This document shows, one piece after another, positions 47,681 to 59,303 of a DNA stretch of 64,000 bases. The stretch is from positions 80,838,920 through 80,902,919 of the forward strand of contig NC_087247.1 of the NCBI RefSeq assembly GCF_037042905.1, written 5' to 3'. This DNA comes from Lytechinus pictus (taxonomy: Eukaryota; Echinodermata; Echinoidea; Temnopleuroida; Toxopneustidae). Every line of letters starts with the position of its first letter. The stretch's first letter is position 1. The notes beneath the pieces are model-generated. The model was not told where the DNA came from, did no database searches, and saw only the letters and a list, made by a program, of their open reading frames with translations. The position numbers and the translations under genes were made by a program.

Positions 47681-48166
47681 AGTCATTGGGTGATTTCAAT
47701 AATTTCAAGTACAGCTAGTGTTGAAATCTGGTGTTGGAGTTGTGACAACACCGTACTTGAATCAGGCTGGTGTTGAGATTGACCTTGGAAAATATGGTGT
47801 ATTTCCGGCAGTTTGTGTTGAAGGCTGGTGTTGATTGTCATCTGCTGAACCCAACACTGCACTGTGGCTGCATGGTGTTGATGATCTACAAGCAATTTCC
47901 CCATTCAGCAACACCGGCCCCCAGGGATTGGGAGAATCGTGATTTAAAGTTCAGTGTTGGTGTTGATGAACTGTAGCTCACGAACAGGGGGTGAACACGA
48001 CGAACCATCTCCGTAAAATTATCTTTTACATTTAAGATGAGAGCAAATCATTAGAGTTTTAATACATTTCAATGAAAAATAATATTACGCTTGGTGTTGG
48101 AGCTCAGTTCAGCAGCCCTTTCACGCTCTCAACACCGTACACCGTACTTGAAATCACCCAATGACT
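47681..48166. mobile_element. TIR element, ends AGTCATTGGGTGATTTCAA
   Basis: AGTCATTGGGTGATTTCAA at the left and TTGAAATCACCCAATGACT at the right are perfect inverted repeats, followed by inverted GTACTTGAA and GTGTTG/CAACAC phrases. It is non-coding. Confidence 0.85.
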
Positions 48167-48745
48167 TGCTACCTGGCATTCCTGCCTTATTTACTATACG
48201 CTGCCTTGAATCGACCTGGTCGGTCCTGCCTGGCCTAGCCTGGACCGAGTGTTTTCCAACTGCAGTCAAACCTGTAGTTGCTATGTGAGGCATGCTACAC
48301 TTGACGCTGAAATATCATTTAATAGTTATGGCACGAGCGAGACTGGGCCATGGCCATGCATATTGAGATATCAGTTGACTTCTATCTTAATAAAAAAGAG
48401 GCACTCTTTAGTTACAGTAGGCAGTAGTTACGTTACTCTGAGTGAGGCCAAGTTACGCGACCTTCCTTTTAGATTTTGTAAATACTGAGAGACTGCAATT
48501 ACACATGTGAGTTTTTGTGATAAATAAATATCACACGTAATTCTCTTGATTCCTCTTAATTATGTGAAGAGACTTGTAACAGAAAGAATGAAAAGAAATA
48601 AATAGCTGTAATAATAGTTGTAATGTTTTTTGATAGAATCATGAACAGGTTACAGATGATGATGGCACAGTGTTGAAAACTGTTTGATGGAGATGGTGCA
48701 TCGTTGGATTTGTTTAAAATTAGACCAACAAAGAATCAACGTTAC
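48167..48745. other. Non-coding
   Basis: The last 100 bp (from 48660) resemble the 'TTGATGGAGA' units of the CCAACGTTGG array, so this is probably interrupted array flank. Confidence 0.4.
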
Positions 48746-48915
48746 AATATACAAATAGCGAATAGGCATGAGTGCGATGGTGCGAGATTTCGCATGAGGT
48801 GAAAGAAAGATGCTCTATTCAACGAGGCGTGAGCCGAGTTGAATAGAGCGTTTCTTTCTTTCACCGAATGCGAAATCTCGCACCATTGCACGAATAAGAA
48901 TATTCGCTATTTGTG
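48746..48915. repeat. Long hairpin, about 80-bp arms
   Basis: The arms run from AATAGCGAATA through GGTGCGAGATTTCGCAT and CTCTATTCAAC to their complements, around a 14-bp loop (GAGGCGTGAGCCGA). GTACAACGCC at about 48919 and its complement GGCGTTGTAC at about 49228 may be ends of an enclosing short element. Confidence 0.85.
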
Positions 48916-49239
48916 TTGTACAACGCCTCGAAATTTAGCGAAAATATGAAAAAACAAAGAGTTTAAGTAATCTATGAAAAGGGAGCAAAAATACCGAAAG
49001 CAGAAAGCAAAATCCCACAAGCGCACATGACCTTGGGCAGCCTTGCGCATTTAGCCAGCTGGCTTATACGCGTATTGTTCATTTTTACCGAGCGCAATGA
49101 ATTAAATCGTATTGTGACGTCACCTCCTAAAGTCGTGCAACGGTACACTTTGGATGGTACGTCTTTTGTGCAACGGTACGAATGTTTGACATTCAGCCTC
49201 CCATTTGCTCGCGTACAACAAGCTAAGTAGGCGTTGTAC

Positions 49240-50410
49240 AACAACATTTAACCGATATTAGACAAACATTGAATCAACGTTTACGCTAACATTGGACTAA
49301 AGTTGAATCAACTTTCCATCAACATTGGACCAACATTATACCAACGTTGGATCAACGTCACCCAACGTTGGACCAACATTGGACCAACGCTGCCAAACCT
49401 GCCTCATCTGGACAATGATTATGCACTCATGAATATTCATTACATCAGTAAATGACCAAAATTTTAGGTAATATTGCTATAATAATTAGAGTATTTATGT
49501 TTATTCAATATTTCCACCATGAAAAGTTTCAGAAAAGTATGTGGCTCCATTACCATATCATTTATAATCAAAACATATTATTCTAAGTGAAATATTCAAG
49601 GTTAAGTGTGGAAAATGATATTAACTGTATTCTGCCAAGTATAGCAAAGTTGCTCTATATATAGGAGTCAATGACAGGATACAGTGGATAGGTGTAGGAT
49701 GATAGGAATAGGATATAGGATTAGGATGTAGGATTTTAGGATAGGATAAGACATGATGATAAAGATTAGAGTGAAGAGTTGTAATGGTGGACTTCACCTT
49801 GAAACCAATTAATGTTTTGTTAATTACTGCCATACGTTGGAATAACGTTGGAGCAATGTTGGAGCAACGTTGTGACAACGTTGTAACAATGTTGGAGCAA
49901 TGTTGCCAGACAACGTTGGAGCATTGTTGCTGGACAGCGTTGAACCAACGTTGTAAACATAGTTGGACTGACGATGTATGCAAGTGCACGTCCATCGCTG
50001 CTTCAACGTTGCCCATCAACGTTGCAGCAATGCTGTTATTGATGACTCAGCCGACATTATACCAACGTTGGAGCATTGATGGTGGACAACGTTGAACTGA
50101 CGTTGGAAATGTTGTTGGTCTGACGATGTATGGACGTGCACTTCTATCGATGATGCAACGTTGCTTACCAACGTTGTAGCAATGTTGTATTTGACTATTT
50201 AGCCAACATTGGATCAACGTTGCCAGACAACGTTGAAACATTGTTGCTGGACAACGTTGAACTGACGTTGGAAATGTTGTTGGTCTGACGATGTATGCGC
50301 GTGCACTTCTATCGATGATGCAACGTTGGCCTGCCAACGTTGAGGCAACGTTGGGAAAAAATTTCCCAACGTTGATCCAACGTTGGTCCAACGCTGTATT
50401 GTTACCTGGG
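49240..50410. repeat. CCAACGTTGG-type array, right part, ending TGTTACCTGGG
   Basis: At 49240-49400 and 49830-50410 the AACGTTGG core recurs every 10-25 bp. From 49960 a period of about 158 bp is seen three times (GACGATGTATG..., GTGCAC, TCTATCGATGATGCAACG). 49430-49830 is unrelated filler. The array closes with CCAACGCTGTATTGTTACCTGGG, the inverted partner of the start at 42195. Confidence 0.82.
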
Positions 50411-50990
50411 TTAGTAAGAAAAGGTCAGTCACTTTTCTTCTTTACACATTCCACATTGTGCCACCTCTATGGCCTTTAGTGTAAGACAGCTACTATAGTG
50501 TTTTATGAAGATGATTCGATATTTTAGTCCAAAACTTTGCTAAAACCCGTTGCTTATACCGGGAGTGTATAATTACGCAACCAGACGTATATTCGTTAGC
50601 CCTTAAACCACTAAATATCATACAGTTTGTCAATACCTTTGTTTCAACGTTTAAATGCTTACGCCACAAAATTAGATTTATTTTCATCTTCCATTAAGTT
50701 AAATATTATTCATCTGATCACTCAGGAAGAAGTTTAAGACAAAGATAACGATACCTGTAAAACTGGAGAACTATTTCCAAAGCTCTATCTTGAAGGATCT
50801 CTTTCTGAATTCAGGTCATAAGCATTATATCCAGTTTCATCAAAGTAATTAGATAAAAATTACTCATCATTACAAATTGCATAAGATTTAAGTGAAAAGC
50901 ATCACCATATATATATAAATACCATTCTGTATATAAAGCTGGATTGGTGATGTATTCCAAATGATTCATGATGTAGTATCATTGTATATG
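50411..50990. other. Non-coding
   Basis: Nothing was recognised between the array end and the hAT element. Confidence 0.4.
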
Positions 50991-51671
50991 CAGAGGCGTC
51001 GATCCTGGGGGGGGGGGGCAGGGGGCGATCGCCCCACCAATGAAAATATTGGGGGGGCAAACATATCGTTTTGCCCTCCCCCAATAATTCCGCATGTGCA
51101 AAAATAAAATAAGATGGTAATGTTACACATAAATCAGCAAGCGAGATTGAGCTACACAACTCGTTCTTTATTTAAAATCGTGCTCAAATTGTCAACTTTT
51201 CAGATTGGAATATCAAAATTTTAAGCTCGCGCTTCGCGCTCGCATCTATTGTTTTTGTTTTAGATACCCATCTTAATCATTGGTACCAAAAATGCTTAGA
51301 ATATCAAGCTTTCTGGTCAGAATATAAAGAAATTTCAGCTCGCCCTCGGCACTCGCATTATCTGTGTAGTGAAATATGTATCCTCCTCATGAGTTACTAC
51401 AAACAGTCCTAAACAGGCACCTTTTTCCTGTTTTCAGGTCAGTATACTATAAAAATTTCAGCTCGCGCTTCGCGCTCGCATTAATTTGTTGGTGAGATAT
51501 GTGTCTCTATCTCATGAGTCATATAGATTAATATATATATATTTCTGCATATGTGTGTGTGCGTGTTTTGGTGTGTGAGTTTGTTTGCTTTGTGTGATCG
51601 AGCGCCTTTGGAAAGTTGATTCATGATTTTGCCCCCCCCCCTCCAATCTGAAAAAAGGATCGACGCCCCTG
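50991..51671. mobile_element. Second copy of the CAGAGGCGTCGATCC hAT element
   Basis: It has the same ends as 40095-40957, the same subterminal GGGCGATCGCCCCACCAATG and the same interior, but one mirror-motif unit is missing (motifs near 51228, a decayed one near 51338, and 51462). The flanks TGTATATG and TGTGTATA do not form a clean duplication, perhaps because of microsatellite slippage at the right side. Confidence 0.85.
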
Positions 51672-51939
51672 TGTGTATAGATATATAGTATAAAAAAACT
51701 TGTATCTCAATTAATATACACAATATTGGCCTCATCGCAATAAAAGGGTTAGTACACGAGATTTTGAAATCGCACGTAACATGCATAATTTATGTTACTT
51801 TTTGTTTGTTTCTTTCTTTAATAAGTTTTTCAATCTCTCTCTATATATTATATTCAAAAAGATTATATATCTTTAAATTGATGTATATTTTCTGTTATAA
51901 TGAGATATGTTTAAGTGGACTTCAGGGAATGGTCGTACA

Positions 51940-52325
51940 CAGCAAGGGGGGAGGGGGGGGGCAAATTCCCGATCAGCTGTTGTGAAAACACATTTTTTCC
52001 TTAACATTTCATGAAAACTATGAAAAATGTGCAAATGTGAGATGTGCACCACATACTTTTATTACACTTGTAAAAAAAAATAATCGCCCCATTGAGCAGC
52101 TCTGTCCGTTTACTCTATCGGGTTTTTTTTTCAAAAATATGTTCGAGTCTTGCCCCCCTCCCGGAAATATTATCCTACATTTTGAAAAGAGCATTTGACA
52201 GGGTCAGACTTTACCCCTTTTTCAACATTTTCTTTTATGGCGCCGGTGAAGTGCAAAAATTTGTGTGCCGCTCGGCAGTGCGCCCCCCCTCCCTTTCGCC
52301 AAAAGCTGGATCCGCCTATGCACCC
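51940..52325. mobile_element. Fragment of a GGATCCGCC-ended element
   Basis: A G-run near 51945 and AAGCTGGATCCGCCTATG near 52305 match the style of the 34-37-kb element ends. No intact TIR pair was found. Confidence 0.4.
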
Positions 52326-52650
52326 CATTTGCACCGGGATTTCTTAGTGTGTATATCGTACTGCAATATAGTTTGGGCAACCTGTGCAAAAACTAAAACT
52401 AATACAATATATTTATTACAGAAAAAAGCTATTCGAATTTGTACTGATTCGAAGTATTTAGCACACACAAACCCATTATTCCATAAACTAAAGACTCTAA
52501 CAGTAATTGACATAAATTCACTTCAAATTTTACAGCTGATGTTCAAGTACGTAAATAACATGCTTCCACCTTCATTCCACAATTTTACACAACTGTAGAA
52601 TGAACACATCTATTCATTCATACCCTACACAGAACTCTTCAAATTTTCAC

Positions 52651-53243
52651 TTAAAGGAGAATGGAACCTTTGGAACAAGATAGCTTGTGTGTTAACAGAA
52701 AAATCAAAGAAACAGATCAACGAAAGTTTGAGAAAAATCGGACAAATAATGAGAAAGTTATGAGCTTTTGAATATTGCGATCACTAATGCTATGGAGATC
52801 CTCAAATTGGCAATGCGACAAAGATGTGTGATGTCACTTGTGAACAACTCTCCCCATTACTTTAGTATATATTTCACTTAAACTGCCTCGTTTTTCACAT
52901 CTATCAGTAGAGCATATATTCTTTCTATAGGAGGGCATGTAATACAGATTTTTAAAGAATACATCATGGATAAAGAGTTTGTATCACCATAAGAAAATAC
53001 AAAAAGAGACATTTTAGGGGTATTTTATAGTCCATCAAAGGGAAAGTTGTTCATGTGTGACATCACATTTCCTTGTCGCATTGCCAATGGGAGGATCTCC
53101 ATAGCATTAGTAATTGCAATATTCAAATGCTCATAACTTTCTCATTATTTGTCCGATTTTTCTCAAACTTTCTTTGTTCTTATTCTTTGATTTTTCTGTT
53201 TCGACACAAGCCTACTTGTTCCAAGGGTTTCATTCCCCTTTAA
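52651..53243. mobile_element. TTAA-flanked foldback MITE inside the LINE
   Basis: TTAA at 52651-52654 and 53240-53243. The ends AAGGAGAATGGAACCTTTGG and the complement of CAAGGGTTTCATTCCCCTT are inverted. The arms share GAAAAATCGGACAAATAATG and GATCACTAATGCTATGGAGA with their complements. Closely related to the element at 4511. Confidence 0.9.
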
Positions 53244-53276
53244 TCAACCCCAAATTGCTAATTGCACAGATATCCA

Positions 53277-53702
53277 TAAAGGCGACCGCACACCTTACGA
53301 TTGGTCTGCGACTCAATTTTAGAATAAAACGTAGTAGAATTTGATGCTATAAAAATATTGAGACTTGGAATATCTTACTGTGTAATGTTCGAAATCATCG
53401 TACGAATACCTATGTTCAAATCTGTGACTATGCTATCAACCTTCTTAGAATACTAAAGCAAATTTGATATCTAGTCGTAATGACGTCATATCAGTCGTAC
53501 GATTGGCTATGATTTGAAACTAATTTGGCCTTTACTCCAAAATAAAGGCTTGCATTTGGAATCTTTCAAAATGGTTATATTAGTATTCTTTCAATTAATT
53601 TTAGCCTCAAATAAAATGATATGTTCCATTCACATTTTCAGAAAATGAGCAAAATGCGATTATTCCAAACAGTCGTAGGCCTAAGGTGTGCGGTGGCCTT
53701 AA
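53277..53702. mobile_element. PIF/Harbinger-like MITE with TAA duplication inside the LINE
   Basis: AGGCGACCGCACACCTTA and its complement TAAGGTGTGCGGTGGCCT are the ends, with TAA on each side (53277-53279 and 53700-53702). Removing it restores the LINE reading ISI-RHHGADLW. A 3-bp TAA duplication is the Harbinger pattern. Confidence 0.85.
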
Positions 53703-54026
53703 GACACCACGGTGCCGATTTATGGAACAAGCTCTCTATATACCAGAGTCTATCAAAAATGTTCATCTCGTTACTCATTATCAGAATATTAAAAGTAAGT
53801 TTTCTGTGTCCGTATTTCAGTTAATCATTAAATCACTTTTCCTGTGATTTAATCATCACCAAATACTCTCCCATGTCTATCATCATCATCATCATCTCCA
53901 TCATATGGCCTTTATTTTCACCATTATCACCATCATCCTCATTTATATATCATCTCCATCTTCATCATTACAAAATTGTGAACAAAATAACAATTCTATT
54001 CTGCTTTATAAATGTATATATGAATT

Positions 54027-54619
54027 TAATGAGCATGCTTGAGCATATCAAACGTGTTTTGAAATGTAACAACTACCCCTCACATAAGATCTGCACTGAG
54101 CTTCCCCCCTCGCGGAACCCTCATGTAGGACAACCCAAGGCGAGAGTCATTCTTCCATATCTGGGAGCAGCCTCTCACAAAATTCAGAGGATTTTGAGAG
54201 AAGCCAACATTGAGGTTCGTCATAGTTCCTCAAATAAGCTTCAATCTGCCCTCACTACCCATAAGGACAAGCGCAACTCCAAGGACCTCCCTGGAGTTTA
54301 CCGAATTCCTTGTGAATGCGGTAAAGTTTACATCGGAGAGACGGGTCGTTCCTTCAACACTCGGATTAAGGAACACAAGGCCCATGGTAGGAGAGACGAG
54401 AGGGAAAAATCTGCAATCATCGATCATGCCCATACGCATGATCACCGGATTCTTTGGGATGAGAGTAGACTGGTCACCCGTGTCCCCTACTGGCATCAGC
54501 GGAGAGTCAGAGAAGCGTTGGAGATTGAGGAACATAACACTGTTCCTCAAGACAGCGGCCTCCAACTCAGCAATATCTGGCTTACCGTTCTAGACAAAGA
54601 GGCTAATTTGCCTAATTAG
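54027..54619 (+). CDS. Penelope-like element, C-terminal GIY-YIG endonuclease part, 5'-truncated
   Basis: The ORF opens at 53873, but family-like sequence starts near 54027 (VLKCNNYPSHKI). It continues with VILPYLGAASHKIQRILREA and HKDKRNSKDLPGVYRIPCEC, then GKVYIGETGRSFNTRIKEHK: GVY and YIG form the GIY-YIG core, C-E-C sits between them, and Arg and Glu positions follow (EALEIEEH). In Penelope-like retroelements this nuclease follows the reverse transcriptase and nicks the target. Here the RT is absent and the ORF's first 50 codons are ATC-repeat translation, so the copy is truncated although its nuclease frame is intact. Stop at 54617-54619. Confidence 0.88.
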
Positions 54620-55020
54620 CCTACCCGGACGTTCCACACACGTGTGAGCACTGCAGTGCATGGGCGGAATAAGTGGTCATTCATGCTAATCCTAGCGGGA
54701 ATGATAACTGACAGCATTTCCGGCCGTCGCTGGTTTTGCGCGCCCAATTTGTGTGTTGTCACCCACGTCCGCATATGTGGATGTCATGTGACCTATATCT
54801 AGCCAATCAGAGACATGTACCCTGCGAGATACCGTGCATACGGCACTTCGACAGAGTATATAAGGCCTGCTTTTTCAAACTTTGCTCATTCTCCTGAGGA
54901 CGACAAGAACACACTTGTCGAAACGTCGAGATTGGGTGGTCCTTTTCAGGACCAACATATGCCTAAGAAAGATACATGGTGTACCGTGAAACCTACTACA
55001 CTAATTTAATGAGTTTTATT
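54620..55020 (+). mobile_element. Penelope-like 3' terminal region with hammerhead-like motif
   Basis: Downstream of the endonuclease stop the sequence includes a CCAAT and TATAAGG-like stretch (54805-54865). Then comes CTCCTGAGGA, a hairpin CGACAAG-AACACA-CTTGTCG (54901-54920), and AAACGTCGAG. CTGANGA, stem II and GAAAC are the hammerhead core; Penelope-like elements are known to carry such ribozymes. One extra base before the stem, and no obvious stem III partner, keep this tentative. The tail sequence is shared with 5405-5540. Confidence 0.55.
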
Positions 55021-55390
55021 CCGGGGTTGTCATTTTTTCAAGCAATCTGCTATAATGACAATCCCTCTCCTGCAAAATGTAAATGTTAAATTTTCTTTGT
55101 TGGTAGTAGATCATATTTGTTTAGAATGACTTTTTTTTCTTTATGATTCATACCAAAATCAATTACCGATATATCATGTTTGTTACCTAATGAAAATTGT
55201 ATTGTATACGAATGTTATGAATGCAGAAGAAAAAAATAAATCAAATCAAATATATTCTCACAAAATGAATCACTTCCTCCACACATTGACCTCTCTCTAG
55301 CCCTGAGCTAGCACCATAGCAGTTACAGTGGCGTGAAAGCATGCAATCAAATGCACCTACGCCATCTGAGCCTGTCTTTACTTAAGTTTA
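55021..55390. other. Non-coding
   Basis: AT-rich, no feature recognised. Confidence 0.4.
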
Positions 55391-57548
55391 TACCATGGTC
55401 ACATTTGTTCTACGGCGGCCGTACGGCGAGTCGAAAACAGCCGTTTTTACATTTTTTTTCAACTACTTATAGGTGGTTTGAATCAAAATTAATAAAACGG
55501 CTGTTTTCGTCTCGCCGTACGGCCGCCGCACAGTCTGTGGGCCAGAATGAACCAAAAGTGCGCCAAAACCCATTATTCACACATTTGAACGATTAAATTT
55601 GGTAGTTAGGGATAATTTCACCCGTAGAATTCAATAAAAGTATTTTCAAATATTGATGACGTCGTTAAATACTGTTTTCTGATTGGCTGTTAACATTTGA
55701 GAAGAAATTACATGTTTCTAATTCTACAATAAGTTTCTAATTTTCAGAAACTAGTTTTAGAGAAACTCAGCAATAATTAAGCATATTAGCAAACACACAA
55801 ACAGGCAAACAAACAAGAAAAGTCTGTGCTCGGGGTACAAGATAATGATTCAATTGGTGACTTGAGTATCGCTTAAAGAGGGCGCCCTACCATGAATACG
55901 GAATTGTAAAATTCAAAGTGAAATTGCCAAAAAAAAAATGAAAAGGAGTATTTTCATTCCCTGGGTACAATGATTAACCACACATACATGAATTAAAATG
56001 GATTGATAACAGAAGTGGACAGTGAATTAAATCTTTAAAATAAGGATTCCAGTGATAAATAATAGAGGCCGGGTCCGCCTCTGCAGGTTAATCAGTACAA
56101 GGCCTACCTATTTCACGAAGAACGGCGTATACAAGGTTATTCCGAATCAGAGTCTCTCTATCTCACCAACTATTATGTCTTTGGTGAGAGGGTCTTTTAG
56201 CATACTTTTAACATCAGGAGGAAGAGGCTGTGATTGTTGTACTCTTAAAAACTTGCTACTAATCACAATGTCACCTGATGTTAGCATTAGTCTGTGGAAT
56301 ACATATATGAGAGTCATAACCAAACAATAAATGCTAATACACACTTCCTTCTTGATCGATACTAACAATTATAGCAAATTTAGAATGAGCCAAGATATAA
56401 ACGAATTCATACGTGTATGTGAAGTTACAAACCCTTTTGGGGGGATAAATACTAATAATGATAAAGCAACTTATACATGTAATAGAGCCCACGGATATCC
56501 CATCTCTGCCCTATACACATTTTCATATTTTGTCAGAAAACTGCGTGAGACCTATCACATCCCTAGTCATGTGAGCTATAGTGATATACAGTAACCCCTA
56601 CTTGGGTTATCAACAACAAAGCAAAAATATAATCTTACCCGGGAATCTTACCTTAAGAATTAATCTTCTCAGGATGACAGCATATCAGATATGGAACACG
56701 GGATGGAACAGTTTGGTATCAAAATGAATAAGTGTTACATGTATTATTATATAGTTAGTTGAATTGGAAATGAAAGCTTGCCTTTACGTATGTTTAACGA
56801 AAATATATTAAAGGCAGACACCAGTCACAAGAGCAAGACACTTGAGCCAGACACCCCCCCCCCCCTCTCTCTCTCTCTCTCCCAGCACGCGACGGGAGTC
56901 TGTTTAATGTCACCCGCAACGTTCGGCACACGCATAATGGGACATTAACTTGGAACGATTTTTGTGATAAATACGGCGAACATGTGGTTGGAAAATTGGT
57001 TATATCTCCAGAAAATGCACGTATATGCAGCTAAATTTGATATCAGTGTAAAGCATGAACTATAACAAAGACCGTCATGGTATTTACAGCGCAGCAATCG
57101 GCAGCAATTTGTAAAAGAAATGCTCATGAAAAAAGAAATTGCTAAAACCCCCCATTTTCAAATGGTTTCGTCCAAAATTGCCTCTGAAAGGATTATTATT
57201 TTATCTTGAAAATATTTGATCACTTAAAACAATCATTCATCAAAGAGCACCGTGAATTAGAAATAAATTAAGCAATCCGTTTTGTTAAAACAGTGAAATA
57301 TCCCCTATCTAAAACGTGTCATTTACACATGCGGTAGCCTTAAAGAGTCATTTTCCGGTAATATTGAATAAAAATGGGCGACTAATAATCAATTTAATGG
57401 AGAAATATTGTATGGAGGCATTCTACAGGTTCTTATCTTTGCTTAGAACATGAAAAAAACAAAATTTGTTTCATGACCAAAAACCACTTGGCGCACTTTT
57501 GCTCTCTCCTGGCCCACTGTGCGCCGTAGAGCAAATGTGACCAAGGTA
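55391..57548. mobile_element. 2.16-kb TIR element, ends TACCATGGTCACATTTG
   Basis: TACCATGGTCACATTTGTTC at the left pairs with CAAATGTGACCAAGGTA at the right, then CTACGGCG on both. The left end holds an extra palindrome: CTACGGCGGCCGTACGGCGA...AAACAGCCGTTTT and its complement (55409-55540). CAGTSTGTGGGCCAG and AAGTGCGCCAA blocks lie further in on both sides and link it to 19807-21031. A C-run and CT repeat lie at 56855-56882. No transposase was recognised. Confidence 0.85.
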
Positions 57549-59227
57549 TTAGACAGCTTTCCTCATTCCTCACCACAATTGCTGAGTCATTAAGTCCGGC
57601 AAAGGGCTTAAAATGCAATTGCTACCTTTTTATTTTCCATAAAACACACAAAGATAACTTCTTCTTCTTCTTCTTCCAAAGTAAGTGCTGCTTCATCAAG
57701 GTAATGAAAATAAACGCACTGGTTGTGTGTGTTATTTCATGATAGATTAAGCTCTTGTTAGTGCAGGTTAGAATAATACATGTGTAAATAAAAGCATTCT
57801 TGTTTGTGGTGTTTACTTAATTCTGTATTCCAGTCAAGAAGGCCTTAAACTCAAACTGGGACAAAGCATCCCAACTTAAAATATCACACTCCCCGTTTTC
57901 ATGGTTGTAGTAAAATTTCAAAACTATATAACATCCACCTCAACCCCCCCCCCCCCCAGTCAAGACGCACAAAATGATATGACACCCCCCTCCCCATTTC
58001 TTCACGGTGTTGAAATTAAGACTGAATTGTGGAATGTCACGTGGAATTCATTAAGAGGAGTTTAGCAAACAAGGTCAATGGATTTGACGTCACAACTCGA
58101 GTCTCGTTTCTGTCCTTTCGATTTGTTTCTTTATTTATTTCAAATCGCATTTTCCCCTTAATAATAATTATGAACAGGTTCTCCTACAGTATCATACAAA
58201 TTTATTCGACTTAAATTGTTTGTTCATGCAAAAGCAGAATGCAATTCATGAATCAAACGATTTGATTTTGAATATTTTGCCATCCCAAATCAAACTCGAC
58301 GCAATTCTATATTTTTACAAAACGTTTAAGGGTATAATCTATAAATAGATATATATGTTTTTTAGTTAGTGACTATTGCAATTGAAATGAATAATTTTGT
58401 ATAAAAATGAACTAAACTGAGCAGAAAGTTAAAGTAATTCATGTGAATGTGATGAATGTTTAAAATTATACGGTCACACGATCCATAAAGTGATTACTTT
58501 TATGCTAAGCATCTCCATTAGATTTGGAAGTAAACAACAAGATTTATTTTCTATCTTAAGCAGTTTACCTAGATGAAATATGGTGAAATTGAAAGTTCAA
58601 ACAATGTATAACATACGCCCACAATGTTCTTCCTATGGTGTATTTAACATGCAAACATTACATTAATGTACAAACAATGTCAACTAGAATCAATCATTTG
58701 AATGTTTGATCCTTAATATTGTGGCGACTGAAGGCTCGGGGTGAGATGCCCTTAAAAGAGAAAAGGGAATAATATTGGAATGATAAAAAAGTAAGTACAC
58801 ACTCGATCCGAAACCCACACTCAGTCACCCATGCCTTTGCTGTTGGTAAAGTATTACCAAACTCATGCTGAACTCTGTCTGGAAAATTAACACCCCCACA
58901 TACCACGTCACATTCTGTATCCCTTGTCTTTAATTAAACAGTGAGAACTTCATAACACATAGACCACTCCTTACTCAACGACTTAACTTGCTTGAACAAG
59001 ATCGTGTTTTATTGGTCTTTTATTAGACTAGTCAGAGTAAACATCCTCCTAAGACTTTGGACCTTTAAGAATCAACTCAGCACCGAACCAAAACTATTTA
59101 CAAGAAATCAACATCTTTTCGTTCTGTAGGGCTTACTCATTTGCAACTAAGATGCGTAGTTGAATGGTTATATCTACCTGCTTATACAGTATCTATATTA
59201 AATCATTTCATTCTCTGCTACATCGTC
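57549..59227. other. Upstream region of the secreted-peptide gene
   Basis: Non-coding. It has a (TTC)n tract at 57659, a C-run at 57942 and no TIR pair that could be identified. Immediately before the start codon, CTTATACAGTATCTATATTA (59180-59200) offers TATA-like sequence. Confidence 0.4.
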
Positions 59228-59303
59228 ATGGCTCGGCTAGCTTTTCCAGTTCTCTTGCTTATATTCACTTTGCTTTCATGTATCTACGGCGCCCCTGTTA
59301 AAC
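59228..59303 (+). CDS. Secreted-peptide gene exon 1: signal peptide
   Basis: ATG at 59228 in ACATCGTCATGG context. The hydrophobic core is LAFPVLLLIFTLLSCIY, followed by GAPVK. Donor AAAC|GTAAGTA. One base carries over to exon 2 (His). Confidence 0.8.

Larger units (their letters stand above)
52347..53830 (+). pseudogene. LINE (CR1/jockey-like) reverse-transcriptase tail, split by two MITEs
   Basis: Translation gives YCNIVWATCAKTKTNTIYLL, QKKAIRICTDSKYLAHTNPL and LQLMFKYVNNMLPPSFHNF, the conserved C-terminus of the non-LTR RT ORF. After a stop and frame change it continues YPTQNSSNFHL up to the MITE at 52651, then INPKLLIAQISI up to the MITE at 53277, and after that RHHGADLWNKLSIYQSL. The order matches the usual NSSNF...ISIRH.GP.LWNSLP ending of these ORFs. 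It is 5'-truncated, frameshifted and dead. Confidence 0.85.

Noticed and set aside
53873..54026. First 50 codons of the Penelope ORF
   Set aside because: Encoded by an ATC-rich repeat with no family likeness; the element sequence begins after it.
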